NCBI GenBank assembly: GCA_002342685.1
Contig: DDQN01000041.1
Location: forward strand, 1 to 61,040
Length of the DNA stretch: 61,040 nt
Origin: Vibrio sp. UBA2441
GTDB taxonomy: Bacteria; Pseudomonadota; Gammaproteobacteria; Enterobacterales; Vibrionaceae
Direction of reading: 5' to 3'
Of this stretch, positions 35,547 through 43,358 are shown piece by piece. The notes below the pieces were generated by a model. That model did no database searches and was not told the DNA's origin. It saw only the letters and a program-made list of their open reading frames with translations. Position numbers and translations under genes: made by a program. How positions within the stretch are numbered: the first letter of the stretch is position 1; every line of letters begins with the position of its first letter.

Positions 35547-36452
35547 ATGCCTTGGATTCAAATCAAACTCAACGCGACAGATAAAAATGCACTGCCAATT
35601 AGCGATATGCTGATGGAAGAAACAGGTGCACTTTCAGTCACTTTTATTGACGCGAAAGACAACCCTATTTTTGAGCCTATGCCGGGAGAAACCCGATTAT
35701 GGGGTGAAACGGATATTGTTGCACTTTACGACGCTGAAATAGATACCGTACAGGTTATCGAACAAATCAAATCGTCTAATATGTTCGAAGAAAACTTTGC
35801 GTACAAGGTTGAGCAACTAGAAGACAAAGACTGGGAACGCGAATGGATGGATAACTTCCACCCAATGAAGTTTGGCGAACGCTTATGGATTTGCCCAAGT
35901 TGGAAGGAGATCCCCGATCCAAATGCAATCAATGTCATGTTGGATCCCGGGTTAGCGTTTGGTACTGGTACACACCCAACAACCTCTCTTTGTCTTGAAT
36001 GGCTTGAAGGCGTCGACTTGCAAGGTAAGACTGTTATCGACTTTGGATGCGGGTCAGGCATATTAGCTATCGCAGCCATCAAACTGGGCGCAGAGAAAGT
36101 TATCGGCATCGATATCGACCCTCAGGCTATCACCGCGTCTAAAGACAATGCAGAAAGAAATGGTGTGGCCGATCAACTTGAACTTTATCTACCTCAAGAT
36201 CAACCTGAAAACTTAATTGCTGATGTCGTTGTGGCTAATATTCTTGCTGCGCCACTACGCGAACTTTCCGGAATCATCACAGGATTAGTCAAAACCGATG
36301 GTCTAATTGCCATGTCTGGTGTACTCGATACCCAAGCAGAAGACGTTGCTAATTACTATCGAGATGAGTTTTCTATTGACCCGATTGCCGAAATGCAAGA
36401 GTGGTGTCGTATTTCCGGACAAAAAAATATAAGTACTGCGTCCAGTAATTGA
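35547..36452 (+). CDS. prmA: Ribosomal protein L11 methyltransferase
   Basis: Trimethylates ribosomal protein L11 using S-adenosylmethionine. The N-terminal substrate-recognition domain MPWIQIKLNATD is followed by the methyltransferase fold with the SAM-binding motif DFGCGSGILAIAA and GIDIDPQA. The LDPGLAFGTGTHPTT loop and VVANILAAPL are family hallmarks. Length 301, slightly longer than E. coli (293) through its C-terminal tail. First gene of a prmA-dusB-fis cluster. Confidence 0.96.
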   Translation: MPWIQIKLNATDKNALPISDMLMEETGALSVTFIDAKDNPIFEPMPGETRLWGETDIVALYDAEIDTVQVIEQIKSSNMFEENFAYKVEQLEDKDWEREWMDNFHPMKFGERLWICPSWKEIPDPNAINVMLDPGLAFGTGTHPTTSLCLEWLEGVDLQGKTVIDFGCGSGILAIAAIKLGAEKVIGIDIDPQAITASKDNAERNGVADQLELYLPQDQPENLIADVVVANILAAPLRELSGIITGLVKTDGLIAMSGVLDTQAEDVANYYRDEFSIDPIAEMQEWCRISGQKNISTASSN

Positions 36453-36567
36453 TTGAAATTTAGGCAATTTACGAAACAAAATGTAAATGCTCAAAATTTA
36501 GTCTTTTCACGCATCAAAAAAATGCGTAAAATGCGCGCCCTTACTGGTACAGAACTGTGAAGACGTT

Positions 36568-37536
36568 TTGAAAATCGGAAAACATCAACTTAAGAACAAT
36601 TTGATTGTAGCCCCAATGGCTGGAGTGACCGATCGTCCGTTTCGAGAGTTGTGCCTCCGATATGGTGCGGGAATGGCTGTCAGTGAAATGATGTCATCAA
36701 ATCCGCGCGTTAGAAAAACGTCTAAATCCCAACAACGCATGGTACACGAAGGTGAATCGGGAATTCGCTCAGTGCAGATTGCGGGAGCAGATCCCCAGCT
36801 AATGGCAGAAGCAGCTCAGTTTTGTGTTGAACACGGTGCTCAGGTTATCGATATCAACATGGGTTGCCCTGCAAAAAAAGTAAATAAGAAGCTTGCCGGA
36901 TCCGCACTTCTGCAACACCCAGAGATGATTAAACAAATCCTCACTGAGGTGGTCAACGCTGTAGAAGTGCCAGTAACACTGAAAACCCGGACAGGCTGGA
37001 ACACAGACAATAAAAACTGTGTTGAAATCGCAAAAATGGCTGAAGACTGCGGCATTCAGGCGCTTGCTCTCCATGGGAGAACAAAAGCTTGTATGTACAA
37101 AGGCGAAGCAGAATATGACAGCATTAAAGCGGTTAAACAGGCTATTTCAATACCCGTTATTGCCAACGGTGATATCGACAGTGCTGAAAAAGCTAAATTT
37201 GTACTAGATTATACCGGTGCAGACGCTTTGATGATTGGCCGGCCTGCCCAAGGTCGACCTTGGATTTTCCAGGAAATCCAACATTATTTGGAAAACGGCA
37301 CCACTATGCCGGAGCTTCCTCTTGAGGAAGTAAAGGATATTTTACTTGGACATGTTCAAGAGCTTCATCAGTTTTACGGTGAATTTCTTGGCCCCCGCAT
37401 TGCTCGCAAGCATGTGGGTTGGTATCTAAAAGAGCATGAAAAAGCTAGTGAGTTTCGCCGTACCTTTAATGCCATAGAGGCTGCTAACCAGCAACTCGAT
37501 GTGCTAGAAGGTTACTTTGAAAAATTTGCATCATAA
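36568..37536 (+). CDS. dusB: tRNA-dihydrouridine synthase B
   Basis: An FMN enzyme that reduces uridine to dihydrouridine in tRNA. The 322 residues form a TIM barrel plus a helical C-terminal domain. APMAGVTDRPFRELC, the catalytic Cys in INMGCPAKKVNKKLAGSALL, the LKTRTGW strand and the phosphate-binding ALMIGRPAQGRPWIF are all seen. It starts at TTG (36568), because the family begins MKIGxxxLKNN and no ATG is available; GAAG lies a few bases upstream. Cotranscribed with fis 24 bp downstream, as in enterics. Confidence 0.95.
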   Translation: MKIGKHQLKNNLIVAPMAGVTDRPFRELCLRYGAGMAVSEMMSSNPRVRKTSKSQQRMVHEGESGIRSVQIAGADPQLMAEAAQFCVEHGAQVIDINMGCPAKKVNKKLAGSALLQHPEMIKQILTEVVNAVEVPVTLKTRTGWNTDNKNCVEIAKMAEDCGIQALALHGRTKACMYKGEAEYDSIKAVKQAISIPVIANGDIDSAEKAKFVLDYTGADALMIGRPAQGRPWIFQEIQHYLENGTTMPELPLEEVKDILLGHVQELHQFYGEFLGPRIARKHVGWYLKEHEKASEFRRTFNAIEAANQQLDVLEGYFEKFAS

Positions 37537-37560
37537 ATTACGAGAAGAGCTAGACATAAT

Positions 37561-37857
37561 ATGTTCGAACAAAATTTGACTTCCGAACCACTAACAGTAA
37601 CAACTGTAACTTCACAAGATCAGATCACTCAGAAGCCACTACGTGACTCTGTAAAAGCATCTTTGAAAAACTACCTTGCTCAATTAAATGGTCAAGACGT
37701 CAGCGAGCTATACGAGTTAGTATTAGCTGAAGTTGAACAACCTCTATTAGACACTATCATGCAATATACTCGCGGTAACCAAACACGCGCAGCCAACATG
37801 ATGGGCATCAACCGTGGCACTCTTCGTAAGAAGCTAAAAAAATACGGCATGAACTAA
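37561..37857 (+). CDS. fis: DNA-binding protein Fis
   Basis: A nucleoid protein that bends DNA and activates rRNA promoters during rapid growth. At 98 residues it is full length, with the N-terminal beta-hairpin arm, dimer helices (LKNYLAQLNGQDVSELYELVLAEVEQPLLD) and a C-terminal helix-turn-helix TRGNQTRAANMMGINRGTLRKKLKKYGMN that is essentially identical to enteric Fis. Second or third gene of the prmA-dusB-fis cluster, closed by a strong terminator. Confidence 0.98.
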   Translation: MFEQNLTSEPLTVTTVTSQDQITQKPLRDSVKASLKNYLAQLNGQDVSELYELVLAEVEQPLLDTIMQYTRGNQTRAANMMGINRGTLRKKLKKYGMN

Positions 37858-37883
37858 TCAAAATTAGTTAATTGATTGATTTT

Positions 37884-37924
37884 AAAAGCCTAAACAGTAT
37901 TTCTGTTTAGGCTTTTTGTTTATT
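37884..37924 (+). terminator. Intrinsic terminator of dusB-fis
   Basis: A stem AAAGCCTAAACAG/CTGTTTAGGCTTT with a 5-nt loop is followed by TTGTTTATTT, 27 nt after the fis stop codon. The rest of the 428-bp space before the next gene (37925-38285) holds an AT-rich stretch, a 7-bp hairpin near 38210 and an open frame without a good start. Confidence 0.93.
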
Positions 37925-38285
37925 TGCTACACACAGAATAGATCCCTCGTAGACTCATATCGCTAATATCAAAAAGCCACTTTTAACCTTTTGATCTTAC
38001 ATACATTTAATTCGAAGCGTGAAGAAACTGATTTAATACGCGACTTATGGCATAAAGTGCGGTAAAATCCATAGATTATCATTCCGTGTTCAAATAATAA
38101 TGCCTCATAGAGTCAGGTTGCCCCCCAAGCAGTTATGGCTGGATATCTTTTAATGAGCTAGGAATGGTCAGGCACGAAAAAATCTCGCTTATCAGCCAAG
38201 TTCCAATTCAGGAAATACCTGAATTAATTCCCTCTATTCTTTGTAATGAGCAAGGCTGTTAAGTTTATTAAACTGGTAAAATTAA

Positions 38286-38912
38286 ATGAAAAAACTATTC
38301 GCTCCCTTGGCTTTATTCTCTGCTGCACTATCAGCTCATCAGGTCGAAGTCACTTTTGATGTATTAGACGGTACTTATGTCGGAGAATCAAAGTACTATT
38401 ATGATACAGAATACAGTGACTTACCTGGCTTCTATCATAAAAAGAATAGTGTCGAGCATGGTATCTCGGTCAAATACATCCATAACTTTGAAGATTGGGA
38501 CGCCATTGCCAGGTTCGGCATGGGCTCTTCGGAACTTCGTTCGTCGAAAACCTATGAGTTAGGTGCACGTTACCGCCTTGACGAGCAACACTGGTTTGGA
38601 CTGCGCTACAAAGGCCTGTACGCCCTGGAAGAATATCAAATTGATGCTCAGGTTATTGATCCTGAACATCAGAACTCAATCACGAACAGTGAATGGGCGC
38701 AGTGGGCCATTCCTCGTTACCAATACAATATTGCTAAATTCGATAATGAGCTGTATGTGGGTGCCGAGACAGCGATAGAACTGTCTGATGATGCTTTGGT
38801 TGAGGATGACTTTTCACTTTTGGTCGGCTACCATGCTGATCGACTCATCAGTGAATTCAAACTCGGAAAAGAGCTGGTATCCCTTTCCGTTGGCCTGTCT
38901 TTTTCCCTATAA
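38286..38912 (+). CDS. Putative outer-membrane beta-barrel protein
   Basis: A 208-residue exported protein of unknown function. A Sec signal peptide (KKLFAPLALFSAALSA, cleaved before HQVEV) is followed by alternating hydrophobic/polar stretches rich in Tyr, Trp and Gly (VKYIHNFEDWDAIARFGMG, YELGARYRLDEQHWFGLRY, DDFSLLVGYHADRLISEFKLG). It ends VSLSVGLSFSL. The pattern fits an 8-10-strand barrel inserted by the Bam machine. It stands alone with its own terminator and is not obviously linked to the neighbours. Confidence 0.7.
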   Translation: MKKLFAPLALFSAALSAHQVEVTFDVLDGTYVGESKYYYDTEYSDLPGFYHKKNSVEHGISVKYIHNFEDWDAIARFGMGSSELRSSKTYELGARYRLDEQHWFGLRYKGLYALEEYQIDAQVIDPEHQNSITNSEWAQWAIPRYQYNIAKFDNELYVGAETAIELSDDALVEDDFSLLVGYHADRLISEFKLGKELVSLSVGLSFSL

Positions 38913-38934
38913 AATTTGCGCTAACCATATCCAG

Positions 38935-38967
38935 GAGTTTGTCCAAATAATTCGGACAAACTCTTTT
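38935..38967 (+). terminator. Terminator after the putative outer-membrane protein
   Basis: A perfect 10-bp stem GAGTTTGTCC/GGACAAACTC with a 9-nt loop, then TTTT. It lies 23 nt after the stop codon and could also serve the convergent GST gene. Confidence 0.88.
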
Positions 38968-38986
38968 GTCACCGCCCGGAACAGAT

Positions 38987-39694
38987 TTAACTATTTTCCT
39001 GCGAATCCATCTCTAACATTTTACGTATAGACTGTTCAATTTGACCACCGCAATAGAGCTTGCCGTATTGACTCTCTTCTTGTGCAATAAACTTAGCCAG
39101 TGAAGGATTGTCACCGATAGTTTTACAAAGCCGGTAAACGCCTGGAGCATTACTGCGAAGGTCATTCTCCAGCTCAGGAAGGCAACGGATCATATTGCCG
39201 AAAAGAGCAAACACACCGATGTCAGCATAGTTAGCTTTCTCTTTTCCGATATATCCCCGCTTGAGAGACTCTTCAAACACGCTCATCCATCTTGGCAACC
39301 GCTTTGAGCGGAAGTTAATCCAGCTATCTCGCTCCCACATCATTGAGCCGTTGTAGCAGCATAGTTCCATCAGCACGTCATTACAGTCCATCAATACTTT
39401 CATGCACATGGCCTCTTCAAAAGGGTCTTGTGGTTTCAGGCCTAGCTTTTCTGCCATGTATAAAACAATTGCAGGCATCTGACTGATAACGCGCCCCGTA
39501 TCCCGCTCAACCAGTAGTGGAGGTCCAGTGAAGGGGATATCTTGCTTTTCTGGCGACAAGGCCATCAGGTTTTGAATTTCTTTAAGGTCACTCTCTATCG
39601 ACAAAGGTTCATTGCGATAAGCAAACTGATAGCTGACAAAGCAACCTCTGAACGCGATGGGCCAGTAATAGAGCTGGTAGTTAGGTTGAGGCAT
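38987..39694 (-). CDS. Glutathione S-transferase family protein
   Basis: A 235-residue GST-like protein. The N-terminal thioredoxin-like domain (about 5-85) contains YWPIAFRGCFVSYQFAYRNEPL and the cis-Pro segment GPPLLVERDTGRVISQMPAIVLYMAEKLGL, which binds glutathione in relatives. The C-terminal domain is all helical. The substrate is unknown; relatives act in detoxification or redox repair. It is divergent from the siderophore-interacting protein gene, with 192 bp between. Confidence 0.8.
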   Translation of the reverse strand: MPQPNYQLYYWPIAFRGCFVSYQFAYRNEPLSIESDLKEIQNLMALSPEKQDIPFTGPPLLVERDTGRVISQMPAIVLYMAEKLGLKPQDPFEEAMCMKVLMDCNDVLMELCCYNGSMMWERDSWINFRSKRLPRWMSVFEESLKRGYIGKEKANYADIGVFALFGNMIRCLPELENDLRSNAPGVYRLCKTIGDNPSLAKFIAQEESQYGKLYCGGQIEQSIRKMLEMDSQENS

Positions 39695-39861
39695 CTGGGC
39701 TCCGGTTTAGTTAGTCGTCTGATATTAGAATAATGAAAGACTTGTCTTTCCTGCATAGGCAAAATATAAAACAGGCGAACGAACGATGTCGATAGTGTGA
39801 AATGTAAATTTAATTAAAGACGCTGTTCACTCGATTTTCGTACTGCTAGTCTAAATGAAAA

Positions 39862-39876
39862 TGAGAATAATTATTG
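39862..39876 (+). promoter_or_regulatory. Fur box before the siderophore-interacting protein gene
   Basis: TGAGAAT-A-ATTATTG matches the 7-1-7 Fur consensus TGATAAT-N-ATTATCA at 12 of 15 positions (6 of 7 and 5 of 7 in the half-sites). It lies 10 bp before the ATG of the downstream iron-related gene, where binding would block transcription when iron is plentiful. Confidence 0.7.
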
Positions 39877-39886
39877 AGTTTATAAT

Positions 39887-40657
39887 ATGAGAAAACCATC
39901 ACCTAAGCAGCTAACCGTTATTAAATCAGAGATAATTTCACCCAATATGCAGCGTATCGTCTTGCAAGGTGATGCATTGGCTGACTTTCCTCATGATTGC
40001 GAAGGTTACTATATAAAACTCTTGTTCAATACCATCGGAGGTACTGATTTAAGTGTTATAGCTGACGGAGAGAGACCCATAATGCGAACCTATACTATTC
40101 GACATTTTTCATCTTCTCAGCGTACCATAGACATCGACTTTGTGCGCCATATCACCAATGACCTGCAGTGCGGGTTTGCTGCCCGCTGGGCTATGACCGT
40201 CCGCGTTGGCGAGACAATTCATATTGCCGGACCTAACACAATCAAAGACACAAATGCTGACGCGGACTGGTTTTTTATGGTTGCCGATATGACGGCACTG
40301 CCTGCTCTATCGGCAAAAGCGAATAAATTGCCACAAGACGCTAAGGGTTACGCGGTTATAAAAGTCATTGAACCCGGCGATATACAACCAATTAAAACTC
40401 CGGATAATGTTCAGGTCATTTGGTTAACTGGTGAAGAGTCACTGGCTGCTAAAGTACATTCATTGCCTTGGCTGGACGGAACCGTTTCTGTTTGGGCTGC
40501 ATGCGAATTTGATTCGATGCGTACAATACGTCGTTACTTTCGTAATGAAAAAGAAGTCGAACGGGAAAATATTTACATTAGTAGCTATTGGAAGCAAGGC
40601 GTATCAGAAGATGGACATAAGGCCATCAGGCAACAAGACACTATCGAATGTATTTAA
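39887..40657 (+). CDS. Siderophore-interacting protein (ViuB/SIP family)
   Basis: A 256-residue flavoprotein reductase of the SIP family, which releases iron from ferric siderophores in the cytosol with NAD(P)H or ferredoxin. The N-terminal FAD-binding barrel (about 8-120) shows RPIMRTYTIRHF, the flavin-binding signature, and GPN. The C-terminal SIP domain has WFFMVADMTALPAL and VWAACEFDSMRTIRRYF. The family is usually Fur-repressed, consistent with the Fur box directly upstream. No siderophore synthesis or uptake genes are in the window. Confidence 0.88.
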   Translation: MRKPSPKQLTVIKSEIISPNMQRIVLQGDALADFPHDCEGYYIKLLFNTIGGTDLSVIADGERPIMRTYTIRHFSSSQRTIDIDFVRHITNDLQCGFAARWAMTVRVGETIHIAGPNTIKDTNADADWFFMVADMTALPALSAKANKLPQDAKGYAVIKVIEPGDIQPIKTPDNVQVIWLTGEESLAAKVHSLPWLDGTVSVWAACEFDSMRTIRRYFRNEKEVERENIYISSYWKQGVSEDGHKAIRQQDTIECI

Positions 40658-40678
40658 CACCTCACATTTTGCTGTTAC

Positions 40679-41125
40679 TTATTGATAAAACTCACTTCGA
40701 ATGCGCTCTATCCGTTTTCGGTTAACACCAAAATCCGAATATCCAATTCGCGAAGCTGAACGCACATGGATTACGGTTTTCCCTGAATGCAATTCAACAA
40801 AATAGAACTCTACGTCATCAACAAAATGGAAAAAAGCAGAAGTGAATTCTACATGAATATAATTACTATCTATTGTCCGTATTTTCGCTCTTTTTTCAGA
40901 TTCAAGCTTTTCCACCGTGCGAGCATGAGCCTCAACCAGAGTGCCTAAGTAAGTTATAGGGGTAATCTGGTCTTCTTCATTGCTGTTAATTTGGCTGTTC
41001 ACACAATTTGGCGTATCTGGACACGGTGAAAGCTCACTCTCAGCCAGCCCCAAATAAGGTCTTGTACTAGAGCATGCCGATAGCCAAAAAACACTAATGA
41101 AAATAACGAAAAGTCGTTTATACAT
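40679..41125 (-). CDS. DUF1499 family lipoprotein
   Basis: A 148-residue lipoprotein. The signal peptide ends in the lipobox LSAC, with Cys18 as the lipidated residue. The DUF1499 signature CPDTPNCVNSQ follows (about 34-44), then an alternating strand/helix domain with VEFTSAFFHFVDDVEFYF and RSASRIGYSDFGVNRKRIERIR typical of the family. Its function is unknown. The ribosome-binding site AAGGAAA is close. It starts 6 bp after the lambda-P-like gene, so the three minus-strand genes probably form one transcript. Confidence 0.85.
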   Translation of the reverse strand: MYKRLFVIFISVFWLSACSSTRPYLGLAESELSPCPDTPNCVNSQINSNEEDQITPITYLGTLVEAHARTVEKLESEKRAKIRTIDSNYIHVEFTSAFFHFVDDVEFYFVELHSGKTVIHVRSASRIGYSDFGVNRKRIERIRSEFYQ

Positions 41126-41131
41126 TTTCCT

Positions 41132-41944
41132 TTACCTATTTGATTTTTTTTTACTATCTAGTATTTGCTGAATTCTGGGGTTTAACGTCGAGCCATGTTC
41201 TTGTTCATACTTTTCCCGCTTTAGGTCATTCATATTTTTCACTGAATGCTGAGCCAACAGGTTCGCCGGAAGCTCTGTAATTAACATGCCTCTCTCTTGA
41301 AGGCTCTTTGCCTCCAAATAATAACGTTTGAATAACTCATCTAACTTGTACTCAGGAACCCGCTTAAGCTCATAGAGCTTATTCTGAACTAACCATGTCT
41401 CTAACTCATTGGCTGGGGCTCGGGTTAATACTCGAATACGGCTGTCCATGCGTTCTTCAGTGGTGAGTTCTTTGCTTAAAACCTGAAGCTCACCAGTAGA
41501 AGGAGGCCAGTACTCTCCCCTTTGAATTCGCTCTCGGCAGTGACGCAACAACCGATCAAAATCGTCTTCAGATAAAGATTCGGTAAATAATATGAACTTG
41601 GTATTAGGCTCACTTCCGTGGACGTGCTCCCACTTTGATTCATAAATAGAAAATAAAGTACCAAATACGCTAATACACCAGTCGGTCAGTTCGCCAGTAA
41701 ACTCTTGTTGGTGCAGTGGCTCAACACGTTGTTGAGTTACAGGCGTAACCTCCCGAGGGAGTACACCTTGCTTTAATGAAGGCTCAACGTTAGTAGAAGA
41801 GGCTTTAGAACTTTGGCTTGTGTCCTTTTTGGATGACTTGCTGCCTGAAACGCTCAGATGGGCTAAGCTTTTGTTTATACCCAGCTGTTTGAGCTTTTCC
41901 TCCATCTCCTGGAGCTGTTGATCTACCTGTTTGCTGCCTTTCAT
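41132..41944 (-). CDS. Replication-protein-P-like helicase loader
   Basis: A 270-residue protein. After a charged, Ser/Lys-rich N terminus (1-90), a central domain (about 90-165) has LTDWCISVFGTLFSIYESKW, then FTESLSEDDFDRLLRHCRERI and EYWPPSTGELQ. This order, ending in PPS/PS-x-GEF, is that of phage lambda P-type proteins, which load DnaB helicase onto DNA. The helical C terminus is rich in Leu, Glu and Lys. The assignment is by pattern only. The ATG at 41944 is preferred, with AGAAGAG upstream. It overlaps the DnaT-like gene by 140 nt in another frame, a very long overlap. Confidence 0.55.
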   Translation of the reverse strand: MKGSKQVDQQLQEMEEKLKQLGINKSLAHLSVSGSKSSKKDTSQSSKASSTNVEPSLKQGVLPREVTPVTQQRVEPLHQQEFTGELTDWCISVFGTLFSIYESKWEHVHGSEPNTKFILFTESLSEDDFDRLLRHCRERIQRGEYWPPSTGELQVLSKELTTEERMDSRIRVLTRAPANELETWLVQNKLYELKRVPEYKLDELFKRYYLEAKSLQERGMLITELPANLLAQHSVKNMNDLKREKYEQEHGSTLNPRIQQILDSKKKSNR

Positions 41945-42605
41945 ATCTCTTCTCATTAGTTAGCCAATTCTGAAGCTTTGATTCGATTCTGGAAATCGTC
42001 ATTAATTCATTAGCACGTGCTCTGTGATGCAAAACGAAATTGCGCCATACCACGGAGTGATCATTCGCAATGCCAGAGAACCGGAATGCTCGCTCTGCCC
42101 AAGTAGGAATGATATTTTCATCTAAATCATACGTTGAGATTGCATTGCCTTCACTTCGCTTGCTGCCGGCATATTGCGAACTCGCAGGAAATGGACTGGA
42201 CGTTGGCTCTCTCATTGAATAAACAGGTATTGACGAATTTGGATCCACCTGATTACCTTGTGCGACCTGTGGCTGAGAGTGATTCACTGACTCAACAGGT
42301 GTCATATCTGAGGTATTCTCGTTATTTCGAGTGTTTGATAATGAAATTAACAATTTAAATGTTAATGCTTCATTTCTACCATACCCATCACGGCGAATTC
42401 GCTCAATGTACCCTTGTTCAGCGAATGACGTTAGGCAGTTCGCCATGCCCATCTCAGTCATAGAACAAAGATGACACACTTCCGTTAAGCACACTGTCGT
42501 CATGCCAGATTCATTGGCGTAATCGGCCAGCAACAGTAACAACAGTTTCTCTGCAGGGTTTGGTATATTGGTTTGCCACGCAAAATACGTGTATTTAGCA
42601 CTCAA
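41805..42605 (-). CDS. DnaT-like primosomal protein with N-terminal helix-turn-helix
   Basis: A 266-residue protein. An N-terminal winged-helix (about 10-95; PNPAEKLLLLLLADYAN, then TVCLTEVCHLCSMTEMGMANCL) resembles those of phage replication-O-type proteins. A low-complexity linker (110-165) follows. A DnaT-type ssDNA-binding domain (about 168-230) has WAERAFRFSGIANDHSVVWRNFVLHHRA and SKLQNWL. DnaT works in replication restart with DnaC. Here the partner gene downstream is lambda-P-like. The upstream region is short (42606-42710) and zntR lies before it. Confidence 0.7.
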   Translation of the reverse strand: MSAKYTYFAWQTNIPNPAEKLLLLLLADYANESGMTTVCLTEVCHLCSMTEMGMANCLTSFAEQGYIERIRRDGYGRNEALTFKLLISLSNTRNNENTSDMTPVESVNHSQPQVAQGNQVDPNSSIPVYSMREPTSSPFPASSQYAGSKRSEGNAISTYDLDENIIPTWAERAFRFSGIANDHSVVWRNFVLHHRARANELMTISRIESKLQNWLTNEKRYERQQTGRSTAPGDGGKAQTAGYKQKLSPSERFRQQVIQKGHKPKF

Positions 42606-42710
42606 AATCAGCGTCTCTAGTTAATCAATGATTTATTTAGCCTGATATTATGTGAACCACTGATTAAATTATAGTAACTTCTGCAAAAATACCCGGGAAG
42701 TCATGCAGTT

Positions 42711-43109
42711 TTACTTTAATGCTTCCAGTATTGAGCAGTGGCTTGCATCATCATCTGTATGACCACAGCACACATCATTGATCTTTTTAAGCGCATTACG
42801 AATTTTTGTTAGCTCATTAATTTTTTGATCTATCAGTATTAACTTCGCGCTGGTAATGGCTTTGACTTCCGCGCAACTATGCTGAGTTGCCTCCAGACGG
42901 ATCTCTAATAGCTCTCTGATCTCTTCCAAACTCAAACCTAACTGCTTTGAGTTTAAAATGAACATCACCTGCTCCAGGCTGGTATCACTATATATGCGAT
43001 AACCTGCCTCACTACGCCCGGTGGGCTTTATTAGGCCATTTTTTTCATAAAAGCGCAGGGTATCAGTGGTTACGCCACTCTTTTTTGCTAACTCTCCGAT
43101 GAGATACAT
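42711..43109 (-). CDS. zntR: MerR-family zinc-responsive regulator ZntR
   Basis: A MerR-type activator that in E. coli switches on zntA, the zinc/cadmium/lead exporter. The 132 residues comprise the N-terminal winged helix (YLIGELAKKSGVTTDTLRFYEKNGLI), a long dimerisation helix, and the metal-binding C-terminal loop CCGH...HCSILEAL. The metal-ligand cysteine in HSCAEVK is present. The ATG at 43109 has GGAG eight bases upstream; a TTG one codon before it is less likely. No zntA is in the window. Confidence 0.9.
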   Translation of the reverse strand: MYLIGELAKKSGVTTDTLRFYEKNGLIKPTGRSEAGYRIYSDTSLEQVMFILNSKQLGLSLEEIRELLEIRLEATQHSCAEVKAITSAKLILIDQKINELTKIRNALKKINDVCCGHTDDDASHCSILEALK

Positions 43110-43167
43110 CAATATTTCTCCGCACTAACCCGCTCATAAAAGAGACTATTTACAATTATTTCCGTGA

Positions 43168-43183
43168 TCGCAATCGATTGCGC
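43168..43183. promoter_or_regulatory. PurR operator before purH
   Basis: The 16-mer TCGCAATCGATTGCGC has a perfect 14-bp palindromic core and matches the PurR operator pattern NCGCAANCGNTTGCGN. It lies 176 bp before the purH start codon, fitting purine repression of the purHD genes. Confidence 0.75.
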
Positions 43184-43358
43184 AAGCTATTTGTCTGCTA
43201 ATTGGTTAGAATACGCGCCATCAAATTTAGTGATTCGAACCAAAAGAGTCATAAGGTCTTTGCCAAAAGTGCTTTTCTTATACATGATGAAGGCATTAGA
43301 CCCTTTTTGGCAAATATCTTTATCTACTAACTCTGTGAATTTGAGGAAAATGGAAGTA

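Noticed and set aside
38090..38220. Second ERIC element
   Set aside because: No ERIC core sequence was found, only a short hairpin and a C-run.
43164..43358. 65-codon N-terminal extension of purH
   Set aside because: It runs through the PurR operator and lacks similarity to PurH; the ATG at 43359 matches the family.
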